This document shows, one piece after another, positions 22,460-33,058 of a DNA stretch of 64,000 nt; the stretch's first letter is position 1; every line of letters begins with the position of its first letter. The position numbers were made by a program, and so were the translations under genes. The notes under the pieces are model-generated. The model was not told the origin of the DNA and ran no database searches. It saw only the letters and a list, made by a program, of their open reading frames with translations. The stretch is from Piliocolobus tephrosceles. Taxonomy: Eukaryota; Chordata; Mammalia; Primates; Cercopithecidae. The DNA lies in assembly GCF_002776525.5 (NCBI RefSeq), contig NC_045449.1:5052835-5116834 (forward strand), in the 5' to 3' direction.

Positions 22460-22758
22460 TTTTTTTTTTTTTTTTTTTTTTTTTTGAGTCTTGCCCTGTC
22501 GCCAGGCTGGAGTGCAGTGGCGCCATCTTGGCTCACTGCAACCTCCGCCTCCCGGGTTCAAACGATTCTCCTGCCGCAGCCTCCCAAGTGGCTGGGATTA
22601 CAGGCGCCCACCACCACGCCTGGCTAATTTTTGTATTTTTAGTAGAGATGTGGTTTCACCTTGTTGGCCATAATGCTCTTGATCTCTTGACCTTGTGATC
22701 CGCCCGCCTCGGCCTCCCAAAGTGCTGGGATTACAGGCGTGAGCCACTGCGCCTGGCC
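22460..22758 (-). repeat. Alu: AluS-like, minus strand
   Basis: Long T tail, GAGTCTTGCCCTGTCGCC start, GCGCCTGGCC end. Target-site duplication TGCACTCATTTCT on both sides. Confidence 0.95.
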
Positions 22759-22974
22759 TGCACTCATTTCTAAACTGCTTTTTCTTTCTGACTGGACTCC
22801 AGGCAAAACTGAGGGTTATGTTAGGAGATATGATTGGGTCTTATAGAGTATAGTGCAGTTAGATGGGAAGGAAAATCTAACCAGCTAGGCATTCAAGTGC
22901 ATGAGTTTTTCATTTCTGTTAAGCTTGAAGGCTGTTATATTACATTTGTTACCAGGCATCCTTAGGCTTCTCTA

Positions 22975-23400
22975 GACTGTGACAGTTTCTATGACTTTGG
23001 TTTGATGATCTTGCCAGTTTTAAGAAGTGCTGGTCAAGTATTTTGTAGAATGTCCCTAAACTGGAATCTGTGTGATGTTTTTCTTGTGATTAGACTGACA
23101 TAGCGTCTTGGGAGGAAGAGCACATGGGTGAAGTATCGTTTTGTTTGTATCACATCAAGGGTACATACATGGCTCATCAGTGATATTAGCCTTGACCACC
23201 CCTACTGAGGTAGTATTGATCGAGTTTCTCTCTCTTGGGGTGTAAGCGGGGGGACCTTTCTGTACTGTACTCTTTAGAAGGAAGTCAGTATGTGCTCCTC
23301 CATCCCCATATGGTGTTATAAAATCAGCCAGGTTGATAGTAAGCAGATTTTTCAAGTGTGTCCTATCTTCTAACTCATGTTAATTCCTTGTAGATTGTTG
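22975..23400. repeat. Old L1-like repeat fragment
   Basis: CTGTGACAGTTTCTATGACT, TATTTTGTAGAATGTCCCT and TTCTTGTGATTAGACTGACA are phrases of an old mammalian repeat I associate with L1M. A different but overlapping part recurs at 59940-60300. Confidence 0.6.
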
Positions 23401-23568
23401 TTGTTAAATCATTGCTTAGCACCCTATGAGCAGTCTTTAAGAGTATGGTAGTGGGAGTGACAGTATATTTTACTCAAGCTTCTTGGTTGCAAACAGAAAA
23501 GGTATTTTTGAGAAGATAAAAGGTTGCTTACAGAGTCGTTGGGAGGGCAAGGAGAGAGATTCTAGATG

Positions 23569-23732
23569 ATTCTCAAAACTTTAGCCTGCATCTGAAAGGG
23601 CTTGTTTAAGCACATTGCTGGGCCCCATCTCCAGAATTTCTGATTCCAGGAAGTCTGGGATGGGGCCTGATAACTTCTTACAAGTTTCCAGGTGATGGTG
23701 ATGTGGTCCCAGAGCTACACTTGGAGAATCAC
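23569..23732 (+). mobile_element. MER5A: MER5A-like hAT-Charlie element
   Basis: GATTCTCAAAACTTTAGCC start, TTGCTGGGCCCCATCTCC middle and ACTTGGAGAATCAC end match MER5A text in order; about full length for the family. Confidence 0.88.
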
Positions 23733-24920
23733 TCGTTTATGCTAAACTTTAAGGAATACTCTAGAACCGAGCTTAATGGAAACTTGCCTCTGGTGCTGCT
23801 GGCCTATAGAAAAAAAATTGACTTAATGCCATTGTCACCACTGCTTGGACTGATACCATTTCTGATTCAGGAGCTAGACCTATACCACTGGGACGCAACT
23901 AAAAGTCTTACAGCAGTGAGAATGGAACCTGGTTTCTTGACACAGCTCTATTCTGAACTGAAGTTGCATTTGGGTGTGTTTGTTTGGAGGAGCCTAGGTC
24001 ACATGCCTGCATTCTGGTTTTAAGGGAGATTGGGGATTTGTATTTGACTTCTGTTTTGGGAAGCTGAAACTCATAAAATGGAAATTTCTTTAAATGTAAG
24101 AAGACTATTGGAAAGATGATAGACAGCCATGGATATGGCAGTTGTCAACTACAGCAGTACTACTGAAAGGAACCTGTCCACAAACTGTTTTTAATGTCTT
24201 CGAGGACACAAGGAACCTGAACCAGAATATCAATCCATGTACTGCTTTCTTCATAGAAAAATGTCAGTAGAACTAAGCAATGTGATTAGTGTGTTAGTTT
24301 TACATTGTGGCACAAACTCCTTATCTCATTCTTAGACCAGTAACAAACAGTCTGCATACCAAACTTAGAGTAATAAATCAATATCAGCCTCCACCAAGAT
24401 TTCAGGTGATGTACCAAGGGTCTCTTAGTCCTAACCTATAACTTTGTTTAAAAAAAAAAAAAAAACGCCTGTGCCGTGGTTAAAACTGCAGTAGCTTCAG
24501 ATTGTAAGAGGAGCCTTGGTTTAATAGCAATTGAAGTGGAAAGGGTTTAAGGACAGTATTGGATTACATTAATCTTGTGGGATAACAATAACAATGTGGG
24601 GTTGTGGCAAAAAAAAGCTAGAGTAGATTTACCGTACATTGTTAAAGGTATAGTCCCCTGAAGAAAGGAGGTATTTCTGTTAGACTCTATGCTGGTATTC
24701 TGTTTAGATCAGACTGTCATATTTTATGTGGAACTTTGACTAAGTTTAGTTTGAAGGGTGAGCAACTTGGATAATGAAGCATTTAGAAATCATGATTAGG
24801 AGAAATCTGGAGAAGAAAATAGGGTAGGTGTGAAATGTCAGATACTAGAAAATCTCTCTAATTCTGGAGAGCATAACTAAAATCTTGGAGCAGATTGAGG
24901 GGAATGTTACTAAAAAAAGA
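23733..24920. other. Unique intronic sequence
   Basis: No exon or named repeat. Contains an A16 run at 24450-24465 and an open frame at 23703-24023 without recognisable domains. Confidence 0.5.
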
Positions 24921-25228
24921 TTTTTTTTTTTTTTTTTTTTTTTTGAGACAGAGTCTCACTCTGTTGCCCAGGCTGGAGTGCAGTTGTGCAATCTCAGCTC
25001 ACTGCAGCCGCCTCCTCCCCAGTTCAAGCGATTCTCAAGCTTCAGCCTCCTGAGTAGCTGGGACTACAGATGCTTGCCACCATGGCCAACTAATTTTTTT
25101 TTTTTTTTGGTAGAGATGGGGTTTTGCCATATTAACTAGGCTGGTCTCGAACTCCTGACCTCAGGCCATCTGTCCCCTTCGGCCTCCCAAAGTGCTGGGA
25201 TTACAGTCATGAGCCACCGCGCCTGGCC
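24921..25228 (-). repeat. Alu: AluS-like, minus strand
   Basis: T24 tail, GAGACAGAGTCTCACTC start, CACCGCGCCTGGCCAG end. Confidence 0.93.
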
Positions 25229-25279
25229 AGTTTACCTTAGTTTATAAAGTTACTTTATAAGCTTTTTAATGTTTTAGAT

Positions 25280-25504
25280 GTTTTTTTTGGAGTGCAGTGT
25301 TGCCATCTTGGCTCACTGCAAACTCAACCTCCCAGGCGCAAGCGACAGACACACGCAACCATGCCTGGCTAATTTTTGTATTTTTAGTAGAGATGAGGTC
25401 TCACTCTGTTGCCAGGCTGGTCTCAAACTCCTGGCCTCAAGCAGTCCTCCCACCGTGGCCTCCCAAAGTGATGGGATTATAGATGTGAACCACTGGGCCT
25501 GGCT
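25280..25504 (-). repeat. Alu: Alu, 3'-end-deleted, minus strand
   Basis: A T8 tract leads straight into GGAGTGCAGTGTTGCC, so the first ~35 bases of the usual tail-proximal arm are missing; ends GGGCCTGGCT. Confidence 0.9.
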
Positions 25505-25568
25505 AGAAAAATCTTAAAATCTTAAGTGCAGTGTAAAAAATGATTATTTTGTAGACTGTGAGTTTCTT

Positions 25569-25863
25569 TTTCTTTTTTTGAGACAGAGTCTTGCTCTGTT
25601 GCCCAGGCTGGAGTGCAGTGATGCGATCTTGGCTCACTGCAAGCTCCGCCTCCTGGGTTCACGCCATTCTCCTGCCTCAGCCTCCCCAGCAGCTGAGACT
25701 CCAGGCACCTGCCACCACTTCCGGCTAATTTTTTTTGTATTTTTAGTAAAGATGGGGTTTCACCGTGTTAGTCAGGATGGTGTCAATCTCCTGACCTCAT
25801 GATCTGTCCGCCTTGGCCTCCCAAAGTGCTGGGATTGCAGGCGTGAGTCACCACGTCTGGCTG
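25569..25863 (-). repeat. Alu: AluY/S-like, minus strand (first of two at one site)
   Basis: GAGACAGAGTCTTGC start, CCACGTCTGGCTG end. Flanked by ACTGTGAGTTTCTT at 25555-25568 and 25864-25877. Confidence 0.93.
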
Positions 25864-25877
25864 ACTGTGAGTTTCTT

Positions 25878-26188
25878 TTTTTTTTTCTTTTTTTTCTTTT
25901 TTTTTGGAGACGGAGTCTCGCTCTGTCATCCACGCTGGAGTGCAGTGGCTCGATCTCTGCTCACTGCAAGCTCCAACTCCCAGGTTCATGCCATTCTCCT
26001 GCCTCAGCCTCCTGAGTAGCTGGGACTACAGGCGCCCGCCACCACGCCTGGCTAATTTTTTGTATTTTTAGTAGAGACGGGATTTTGCCATATTAGCCAG
26101 GATGGTCTCAATCTCCTGACCTTGTGATCCACCCACCTCGGCCTCCCAAAGTGCTGGGATTACAGGCGTGAGCCACTGCGCCTGGCCA
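25878..26188 (-). repeat. Alu: AluY-like, minus strand (second of two at one site)
   Basis: Interrupted T tail, GAGACGGAGTCTCGC start, GCGCCTGGCCA end. Flanked by ACTGTGAGTTTCTT at 25864-25877 and again at 26189-26202. Confidence 0.94.
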
Positions 26189-26202
26189 ACTGTGAGTTTC
26201 TT

Positions 26203-26582
26203 AAGAGCAAAATTTAAAAAATGATATTTTTGTGTTAAAATATTCTGACACCATTTTGTATATGTATACTTTTTTATGAGCAAATAGATTGAGGTAGAGC
26301 AATAAAATAGCATAATTATTAAAATAAGATGAAGCATCTCATTGCCTTTTGATTTAAATGTCATCAGCATAATTCTTTTACTACTCTGAATGCCATTTGG
26401 GATATTCATTACAGTCTTTTTTTCTATATAATTTTTGCATAGCTCATACTGTGCTATATATAACATTGTATTTATTTATTTAATATAACTTTTTCTGGCT
26501 TGGTATTACTTCACTGAATGAATATGTAAGATGGGTAGGATATACCTACCATACTTAATAGTTTTATTTTATTTTATTTTAT
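26203..26582. other. AT-rich intronic sequence
   Basis: Possibly old L1; ends in a (TTTTA)n tract that forms the next Alu tail. Confidence 0.4.
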
Positions 26583-26869
26583 TTTTTGAGACAGGATCTC
26601 ATTCTGTCGCCCAGGCTGGAATGCAATGGTACGATCTTGGCTCACTGCAACTTCTGCCTCCCAGGTTCAAGCAGTTCTCGTACCTCAGTCTTCCAAGTAG
26701 CTGAGATTACAGGCACGCACTACCATGTCTGGCTAATTTTTGTATTTTTGGTAGAGACAGGATTTCACCACATTGACCAGGTTCGTCTCGAACTCCTGTC
26801 CTCAAGAGATCCACTTGCCTTGGCCACCCAAAGTGCTAGGATTACAGGCATGAGCCACTGTGCCCGGCC
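26583..26869 (-). repeat. Alu: AluS-like, minus strand
   Basis: GAGACAGGATCTCATTC start, CTGTGCCCGGCC end. Target-site duplication AATAGTTTTATTTTA at about 26558 and 26870. Confidence 0.94.
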
Positions 26870-27080
26870 AATAGTTTTATTTTAAAATCCAATGACACAC
26901 AAGATAAAACATTTGAGTTTTAGGAACTATTCAGATTCTTTGAGCCCACTGGAGTTTTTTTTTTTTTGTAAATTGGTTGAAATAGGTATTTTCTTGGAGT
27001 TCGAAAATCTTTAAACAAAAAGGTTTTGGTCGTAGTACATTTCATGTTGCTTATATCTTCATCAAATTTAGTGTAAAGAT

Positions 27081-27381
27081 GCCAGGTGTGGTGGCTCACG
27101 CCTGTAATCCTAGCACTTTGGGAGGCCAAGGCGGGTGGATCACTTGAGGTCAGGAGTTTGAGACCAGACTGGTCAACATGGTGAAACCCCATCTCTCCTA
27201 AAAGTACAAAAATTAGCTGTGAGTGGTGGTGGGCACCTGTAATCTCAGCTACTCGGGAGGCTGAGGCAGGAGAATCACTTGAACCCTGGGAGGTGGAGGT
27301 TGCTGTGAGTTGAGATCACACCGTTGCACTCTAGCTTGGGCGACAAGAGCGAAATTCCGTCTCAAAAAAAAAAATAAATAA
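27081..27381 (+). repeat. Alu: AluS-like, plus strand
   Basis: GCCAGGTGTGGTGGCTCACG start, A10 tail followed by TAAATAAA. Confidence 0.93.
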
Positions 27382-27623
27382 AAAATTATTATAAGTTTTA
27401 CTTGTAAAAGGAATGTAGTAGTAGGACACAGCTTGAGTCTTAGAAATATTTTAAGTTATTACGTGTTCTCTTGTTTATATCAAAATTATTAGGTCTTTAC
27501 TCCATTTATTTATTGTATTCTTTTTTCTTTTTGTATTGCTGTTGTTAATTCAGACATTCTGAATTGAGTGACATAGTAATTTTTTTCCTTTGGATGTCAA
27601 GCATTATAAGTAGCCATTGCATA

Positions 27624-27945
27624 GCTGGACGTGGTGGCTCACACCAGTAATCCTAGCACTTTGGGAGGCGGAGGCAGGTGGATCACCTGAGGTCAAGAGT
27701 TCGAGACTAGCGTGGCTAACATGGTGAAACCCTGTCTCTATTAAAAATACAAAAAAAATTAGCCTGGTGTGGTGGCAGGCTCCTTTAATCCCAGCTACTT
27801 GGGAGGCTGAGGCAGGAGAATAGTTTGAACCCAGGAAATGGAGGTTGCAGTGAGCCGAGATTGCGCCACTACACTCCAGCCTGGGCAACAGAGCAACAAC
27901 TCCGTCTCAAGAAAAGAAAAGAAAAAAAAAGAAAGAAAGAAAGTA
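27624..27945 (+). repeat. Alu: AluS-like, plus strand
   Basis: GCTGGACGTGGTGGCTCACAC start; the tail has evolved into a (GAAA)n repeat at 27912-27945. Confidence 0.93.
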
Positions 27946-28019
27946 GGCAATGCATTAGATAATGTCTCCCTTTTTCTTATTGCTCAAATGAAGGCAACAA
28001 ATACGGGATATATGGAACT

Positions 28020-28304
28020 GTTGACAAAGGCTGGTATACTGATATTCTCAGCCTTCTAAATTTCAGGTTTAATGTTGTTGAAGGCTGGCAATACAGTAAT
28101 GACTTTGTTCGTGATGCTATAAAGATACATGGTAATAGGGAAGGGTATGAGCTGGAAGTCTCAGCATGGAACTGAGTCAGAATCATGAAGTTGGAAGTGA
28201 CTTCTGGTCTTCTCTGGCTACATACAAAGTCATTTGATCACTACTTTTTTTCTTTATTCATGAAATAAATACTACCAATTTAATGACAGCTAACATTTAT
28301 CAAC
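28020..28304 (+). repeat. Duplicated segment, copy 1
   Basis: About 284 bp beginning GTTGACAAAGGCTGG and ending CATTTATCAAC. A diverged second copy lies 1.5 kb downstream inside a transposon. The first and last 11 bases are imperfect inverted complements (9 of 11). I do not recognise a known repeat family. Confidence 0.9.
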
Positions 28305-29354
28305 TTTATGCCACACTAAGTACTTTTTACTTGAACTGTTAGCTAATGATTGTGACCTATTAGCTGCCATGTTATAAAAAATAATGCAGCATTTTGTGTG
28401 ATGAGAGCTGTTTTTTCCTTGATTTGTGGTTGGTTGCTAATGCATTAGGATACGCTTATTTGTAAACTTTCTCATATTTAGGGTGAATTGATTTTTCTAG
28501 ATGTTGTAGTAAAGGCATTCTTGTAAAAAGCTGTTTTCTTGTCTTTCTATATTGTAGAATTGCAGTATGTTAGAAGTACTTGAGGTGGATGATCACTTCT
28601 TTAAAAAAAAGAGAAAGACAATTACTCGATGTACTCTCAAAGGGATTATGATTTCTAGAACTGAACACTGTCCTGAAGCCTGGAGAGAGCCAGGCTTTGT
28701 GGGTATAGAGTGGGTCTAAACTGTGGGCCAGAGCCATGAAGGGGTTGGGAGTAATGGAAACCTACTTAATCTTGGCTGCATCTTTAACGGCTGCATTTTT
28801 GTTTTATTGATTCATTTGTCTCAGTTCCTAATTATAAACACATTAATGTTGAGAGGTATGGATGTTTTGGTTATGTGTGCATTTTGGTAGAAGGTAGGGA
28901 TAGGAGGGGATACATCTTAGAGAAAAATAAGAATAGACAGATTTTGGTTTTTCTCTTTCCTTGATTCCCCAGAGCCCTTTGTTACTTCTATACTAAAGTG
29001 TTACGTGGAAAAGTTTAACTTATTAAACAATGTGGATCTAACAATAAAAATACCAGTAAAATTAGCACAGAGAACAGATTTCTTTCATAATTTCAAATGG
29101 TAATATGAAATAATTGCACATTTTTTCCTTCCAGTGGATTTCTCATCCCTCTTTTTCTCAAAGTTTTATCAAACCTTCTGTTGATCAGAAGTTGTTGCTT
29201 TGACTTAGAGACCCTACGTGTTTGTTCCTCAAAATAATTACCATTAATGACATGGAACTCAAACCAGCAGTCATCCTGTTTCTGCAATGATTACACTTAT
29301 ACTATTAAATCTATAGTGAGGCTAGTTTCAAGATCTCATGGGAATGAACACATA
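28305..29354. other. Unique intronic sequence
   Basis: No exon or named repeat recognised. Confidence 0.5.
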
Positions 29355-29530
29355 GAGATACTTCTCGACTTAACCATGGAGCTATACCCATTATAAATTG
29401 GAAATATCATTAAATGCATTTAATACACTTAACTTATGGAACATCATAGCTTAGCCTAGTTACCTTCAATGTGCCCAGAACACTTACATTAGCCTACAGC
29501 TGGGCAGAATCTTCTAACAGAAAACCTATT

Positions 29531-30091
29531 GTTGACAAAGGCTGGCATACTTATATTCTCAGCCTTTTAAATTTCAGAAGGTTTAATATTGTTGAAGGCT
29601 GGCATTATAGTAATTAGTTTGTTCTTGATGCTATAAAGATACATGGTAGGCTGGGCGCCGTGGCCAAGGTGGGCAGATCACCTGAGGTCAGGAGTTCAAG
29701 ACCAGCCTGGGCAACATGGTGAAACCCCGTCTCTACTAAAAATACAAATATTGGCTGGACACAGTGGCGTGTGCCTGTAATCCCAGCTACTCGAGAGTCT
29801 GAGGCAGGAGAATCGCTTGATTGCTTGAGCCTGGGAGGCGGAGGTTGTGGTGAGCCAAGATTGCGCCACTGCACTCCAGCCTGGGTGACAGAGTGAGACT
29901 CTGTCTCAAGAAAAACCCAAAAAAGATACATAGTAATAGGGAAAGGTATAAGCTGGGAGTCTAAGCATGGAACTGAGTCAGAATAAGTTACTTCTGGTCT
30001 TTTCTGGCTACATACAAGGTCATTTGATTACTATTTTTTTGTTATTCATTAAATAAATACCACCAATTTAATGACAGCTGACATTTATCAA
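29531..30091 (+). repeat. Duplicated segment, copy 2 (with an Alu inside)
   Basis: About 274 bp of sequence matching copy 1 (28020-28304) with roughly 8-10 percent differences plus a 13-bp gap, once the Alu at 29649-29921 and its duplicated target are removed. It ends sharply inside the Tigger-like element. Confidence 0.9.
29649..29921 (+). repeat. Alu: AluS-like, plus strand, inside duplicated copy 2
   Basis: GGCTGGGCGCCGTGGC start with ~35 bases of the left arm deleted. The 14-bp target-site duplication AAAGATACATGGTA (29635-29648) / AAAGATACATAGTA (29922-29935) has one mismatch. Confidence 0.95.
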
Positions 30092-30296
30092 GTTATAATA
30101 AAGTGCTGTATATATCATGTAATTTATTGAATCCTGTAGTGAAAGTTGAAAGTGAAAAAGAATGGTTATATGAGTACCATAATAAAGTGGAAAAATTGTA
30201 AGTGAAACCATCAGTTTGAACCATCTGTACTGGTTTTAGTTCATTGTCAAAGAAATAGATATCTGCATAGAAGAGAACTTTGAGAAGCATATGGAA

Positions 30297-30582
30297 GGCT
30301 GGGCGCGGTGGCTCATGCCTGTAATCCCAGCACTTTGGGAGGCCGAGGTGGGTGGATCATTTGAGGTCAGGAGTTCAAGACCAGCCTGACCAACATGTCT
30401 CTACTAAAAATACAGAAATTAGCTAGGCATGGTGGTGCATGCCTGTAGTCCCAGCTACTTGGGAGACTGAGGCGGAAGAATCACTTGAATATGGGAGGCA
30501 GAATTTGCAGTGAGCTGAGATCGCACCACTGCATTGTAGCCTGGGCAACAGAGCAAGACTCTTGTCTCAAAAATAAAAAAGC
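30297..30582 (+). repeat. Alu: AluS-like, plus strand
   Basis: GGCTGGGCGCGGTGGCTCATG start. The flanks AGCATATGGA and AGCATATGGG form the target-site duplication. Confidence 0.94.
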
Positions 30583-31495
30583 ATATGGGAGAAATTAATG
30601 GGCCATGATTCTGTTACTCATACATAAATCATTGGTACATTTTTTCCAGTCTTTTTTTCTATACATTTTAAAAATCAGCTCTCAATTAAATTGAGTGAGT
30701 GATTGGGAGAGGGGATAGCCTTCGAAGATAATCTCAGATCTCGATTAAAATTGTAGGCAAATCATCGTTATCTGGAGTGACTTGCAGCAGGAAACTTGGA
30801 CCTCTGCTGGCCTAAGTAGTTAGTGGTTGATTAGTACTAACTGATATCCCCTAAAGGGATTATGGTCATAGCTTTAAGGCTGAGATGCTGTTGGGGCAAA
30901 AGAGGAGATCAGGGGTTTGGACAGCTGGACCTCCTATTTATGCTTCAATCAAAAGAACCCTTGGGTTTGGTCAGGGAAGGCAGTCATTTAACCAACTGAG
31001 TCCAAATTATGGTGTCCATAAAGTAAAAAAAAGTCTGCTAATCCCCGCACACCATGATCAATGTTGAAAACATGGAAGAAAACCAGATTATCTCTCAGTA
31101 ATTGAGAGTTCATATAGAATGTACAGTTCTGTATCCTCTATGAATGGGTTTTTGATTATGATCTCAGTATAATGGTAATGGATCATTTTGAAGTTGGAAG
31201 AATAGTTCAGTCTGGTATGGCTGCACTAATTAGGGAACCCATTAGATTCTGCTTGTGACATTTGAAAGAAATGGGAAATAGCAAGATTGGCAGTGGGTTT
31301 ATGTGTGGGATAATTAGCTCAAATAATCCAATATTTAACAGTTGTAAAATTGAATTGCTATTCAGTTGCACAGAGGCACTTTAGAAGCTCTTTTTTTGTG
31401 GGGAAGTTGGTCTTATGTGATTCTCTGTATATTTGTGGTTTCACTTTACATGACTCATTTACAGTTGTGTATTAAGTCTAATAGAAGGGTCTTAC
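30583..31495. other. Unique intronic sequence
   Basis: No exon or repeat recognised; the open frame 30885-31067 has no known domain. Confidence 0.5.
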
Positions 31496-31789
31496 TTTTT
31501 TTTTTTTGAGACAGAGTCTCACTCTGTCACCCAGGCTGGAGTGCAGTGGCGTGATCTTGGCTCACTGCAACCTCCGCCTCCCGGGTTCAAGCGATTCTCC
31601 CGCCCTAGCCTCCTGAGTAGCTGGGATTACAGGTGCCTGTCACCATACCTGGCTAATTTTTGTATTTTTAGTAGAGATGGGATTTCTCCATGTCGGCTGG
31701 GCTGGTCTCGAACTCCTGACCTCAGGTGATCCACCTGCATTGGCCTCCCAAAGTGCTGGGATTACATGCGTGAGCCACTATGCCTGGCC
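31496..31789 (-). repeat. Alu: AluS-like, minus strand, 171 bp upstream of exon 2
   Basis: GAGACAGAGTCTCACTC start, CTATGCCTGGCC end; target-site duplication GTCTTACTTTTTT on both sides. Confidence 0.95.
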
Positions 31790-31960
31790 TGTCTTACTTT
31801 TTTTAACATTAGAATATCCTAGCATATGGTGGATTTTTGGAAGAGACTTGACTACTTGTTTCATGTATAGCAATGTGCAGCTGGAATACTAATTTATTGT
31901 TTTATAAATTTATTTATAAATAAAAGTTATTACTTGTTAACTAGTATTTTTTTCCCCCAG

Positions 31961-32089
31961 TTTCTCTTCAGCAACGGGTAGCAGAATTGGAAAAAATTAA
32001 TGCAGAATTTTTACGTGCACAACAGCAGCTTGAACAAGAATTTAATCAAAAGAGAGCAAAATTTAAGGAGTTATATTTGGCTAAAGAGG
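31961..32089 (+). CDS. RABEP1: RABEP1 exon 2 (rabaptin-5 residues ~12-55)
   Basis: Internal coding exon of rabaptin-5, the Rab5/Rab4 effector that partners the Rab5 exchange factor Rabex-5 in early endosome fusion and recycling. The exon completes a Val codon begun upstream and reads SLQQRVAELEKINAEF and on to KELYLAKE, which I recognise as the start of the N-terminal coiled coil. Heptad-like Leu/Ile spacing and many Glu, Lys and Gln are visible. From published mapping, the Rab4-binding region lies in about residues 5-135. The acceptor is strong (TTTTTTTCCCCCAG) and the donor is near-consensus (GAGG|GTAAGT). The 129-bp exon enters and leaves in phase 1. The ATG-bearing first exon was not found in the window, so it lies upstream. 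The family call is very secure; exact residue numbers rest on my memory of the human protein. Confidence 0.97.
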
Positions 32090-32176
32090 GTAAGTTTATA
32101 AGTCTCCCACCACCTTCAATGCGAAAATGGCCTCAGAGTGTTGAGTTTCTTGGTAGTAGTGTTAATTTTATCATTG

Positions 32177-32212
32177 AATAAACCTTGATTTTATTTGTAC
32201 TTGCATAATAAA
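32177..32212 (+). promoter_or_regulatory. Two AATAAA hexamers after exon 2 (candidate intronic poly(A) signals)
   Basis: AATAAA at 32177-32182 overlaps the first in-frame stop (TAA, 32179-32181) met when exon 2 is read through its donor. A second AATAAA is at 32207-32212. T/G-rich sequence follows near 32280-32310. Use of these sites is not shown by sequence. Confidence 0.3.
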
Positions 32213-32634
32213 AGAATACTGTTTAAAGGCTAGATTAAGAATGAGATTGAAAAAACAAGTTGAAAAATGCCTTCTTCGGATTTTGCCTTGTTTTTTGATC
32301 TTACTGTTGATACTTAGGTTGCATAGCCTTGAGGTGAGAGACGGTCATTGCTCTTACACTTGAGATCCAGTGTGGGCAAACTAGGATTGTTGGCATTCTA
32401 ATAACATCTTTAGCTATGTTATCTTTAATTCCTTGAAACATCAGTTTTACCCAACAAATATTCAGTTATTTATCAATAAATGTTTATTTAATATCTACTA
32501 TGAGGCAGACGTTATACTTACATATTGGGTATACAGAAGGAGCAAAATTCATGTGGTTCTTTAACTTGGTTGAACTCAATGAGCCAAGCAGATGTTAAGT
32601 AATTGTGTGATGAGTTGTTAAAAAGGAAATTGCA
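32213..32634. other. Unique intronic sequence
   Basis: Part near 32440-32540 (CAACAAATATTCAGTTATTTA, ACTATGAGGCAGACGTTATAC) has the look of an old dispersed repeat; nothing certain. Confidence 0.4.
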
Positions 32635-32930
32635 GGCTGGGCACGGTGGCTCATGCCTGTAATCCCAGCACTTTGGGAGGCCGAGGCGGGCGGATCAGCT
32701 TAGGTCAGGAGTTCGAGACTAGCCTGACCAACATGGAGAAACCCCGTCTCTACTAAAAATACAAAATTAGCCAGGCGTGGTGGCGTGTGCCTGTAATCCC
32801 AGCTACTTGGGAGGCTGAGGCAGAAGAATCACTTGAACCCAGAAGGCAGAAGCTGAGGTGAGCCGAGATTGCGCCATTGCACTCCAATGTGGGCAACAAG
32901 AGTGAAACTCCATCTCAAAAAAAAAGAAAA
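32635..32930 (+). repeat. Alu: AluS-like, plus strand, 545 bp downstream of exon 2
   Basis: GGCTGGGCACGGTGGCTCATG start, A-rich end AAAAAAAAAGAAAAAGG. Confidence 0.94.
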
Positions 32931-33058
32931 AGGGAAACTGTATAAGGAAAATACATGAGAGAACATGGTGTGGGACCTAATTTGAAGGATCAGGGAAGGG
33001 GCCCATTTTAAGTACTGACGTAGAATAATGTGGATATGGCTTCCACAGCTCTCTAGAC

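Larger units (their letters stand above)
29355..30227 (+). mobile_element. Tigger-like non-autonomous DNA transposon, interrupted
   Basis: The left part (CTTCTCGACTTAACC, ATTTAATACACTTAACTTATGG, TTACATTAGCCTACAGCTGGG) and right part (TATATCATGTAATTTATTGAA, GAATGGTTATATGAGTACC, GAACCATCTGTA) belong, as I recall, to one DNA transposon family flanked by TA. A foreign segment (29531-30091) splits it between CCTATT and TTATAATAAAG. Subfamily not assigned. Confidence 0.7.
1..31960 (+). other. RABEP1: RABEP1 intron 1, 3' portion
   Basis: Everything before the first exon in the window is intron 1, because exon 2 begins mid-codon with a strong acceptor and no sequence encoding the protein's first dozen residues was found upstream. 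No CpG island or promoter-like GC-rich stretch is visible, which fits a start site outside the window. Repeats dominate. The longest stretches with no repeat I can name are 1559-3637 and 20131-22459. Confidence 0.85.

Noticed and set aside
23703..24023. 106-residue open frame in unique intron
   Set aside because: It starts inside a MER5A-like element, shows no recognisable domain or splice context, and looks like chance.
23733..24465. Possible processed pseudogene ending in the A16 run at 24450
   Set aside because: No parent gene recognised, no target-site duplication found around the A run, and no coherent reading frame.
30885..31067. 60-residue open frame
   Set aside because: No domain, no splice sites in a compatible phase, no similarity recognised.
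1..31960. Search for RABEP1 exon 1, CpG island or promoter
   Set aside because: No sequence encoding the protein's first residues and no CpG-rich stretch apart from Alus; it must lie upstream.
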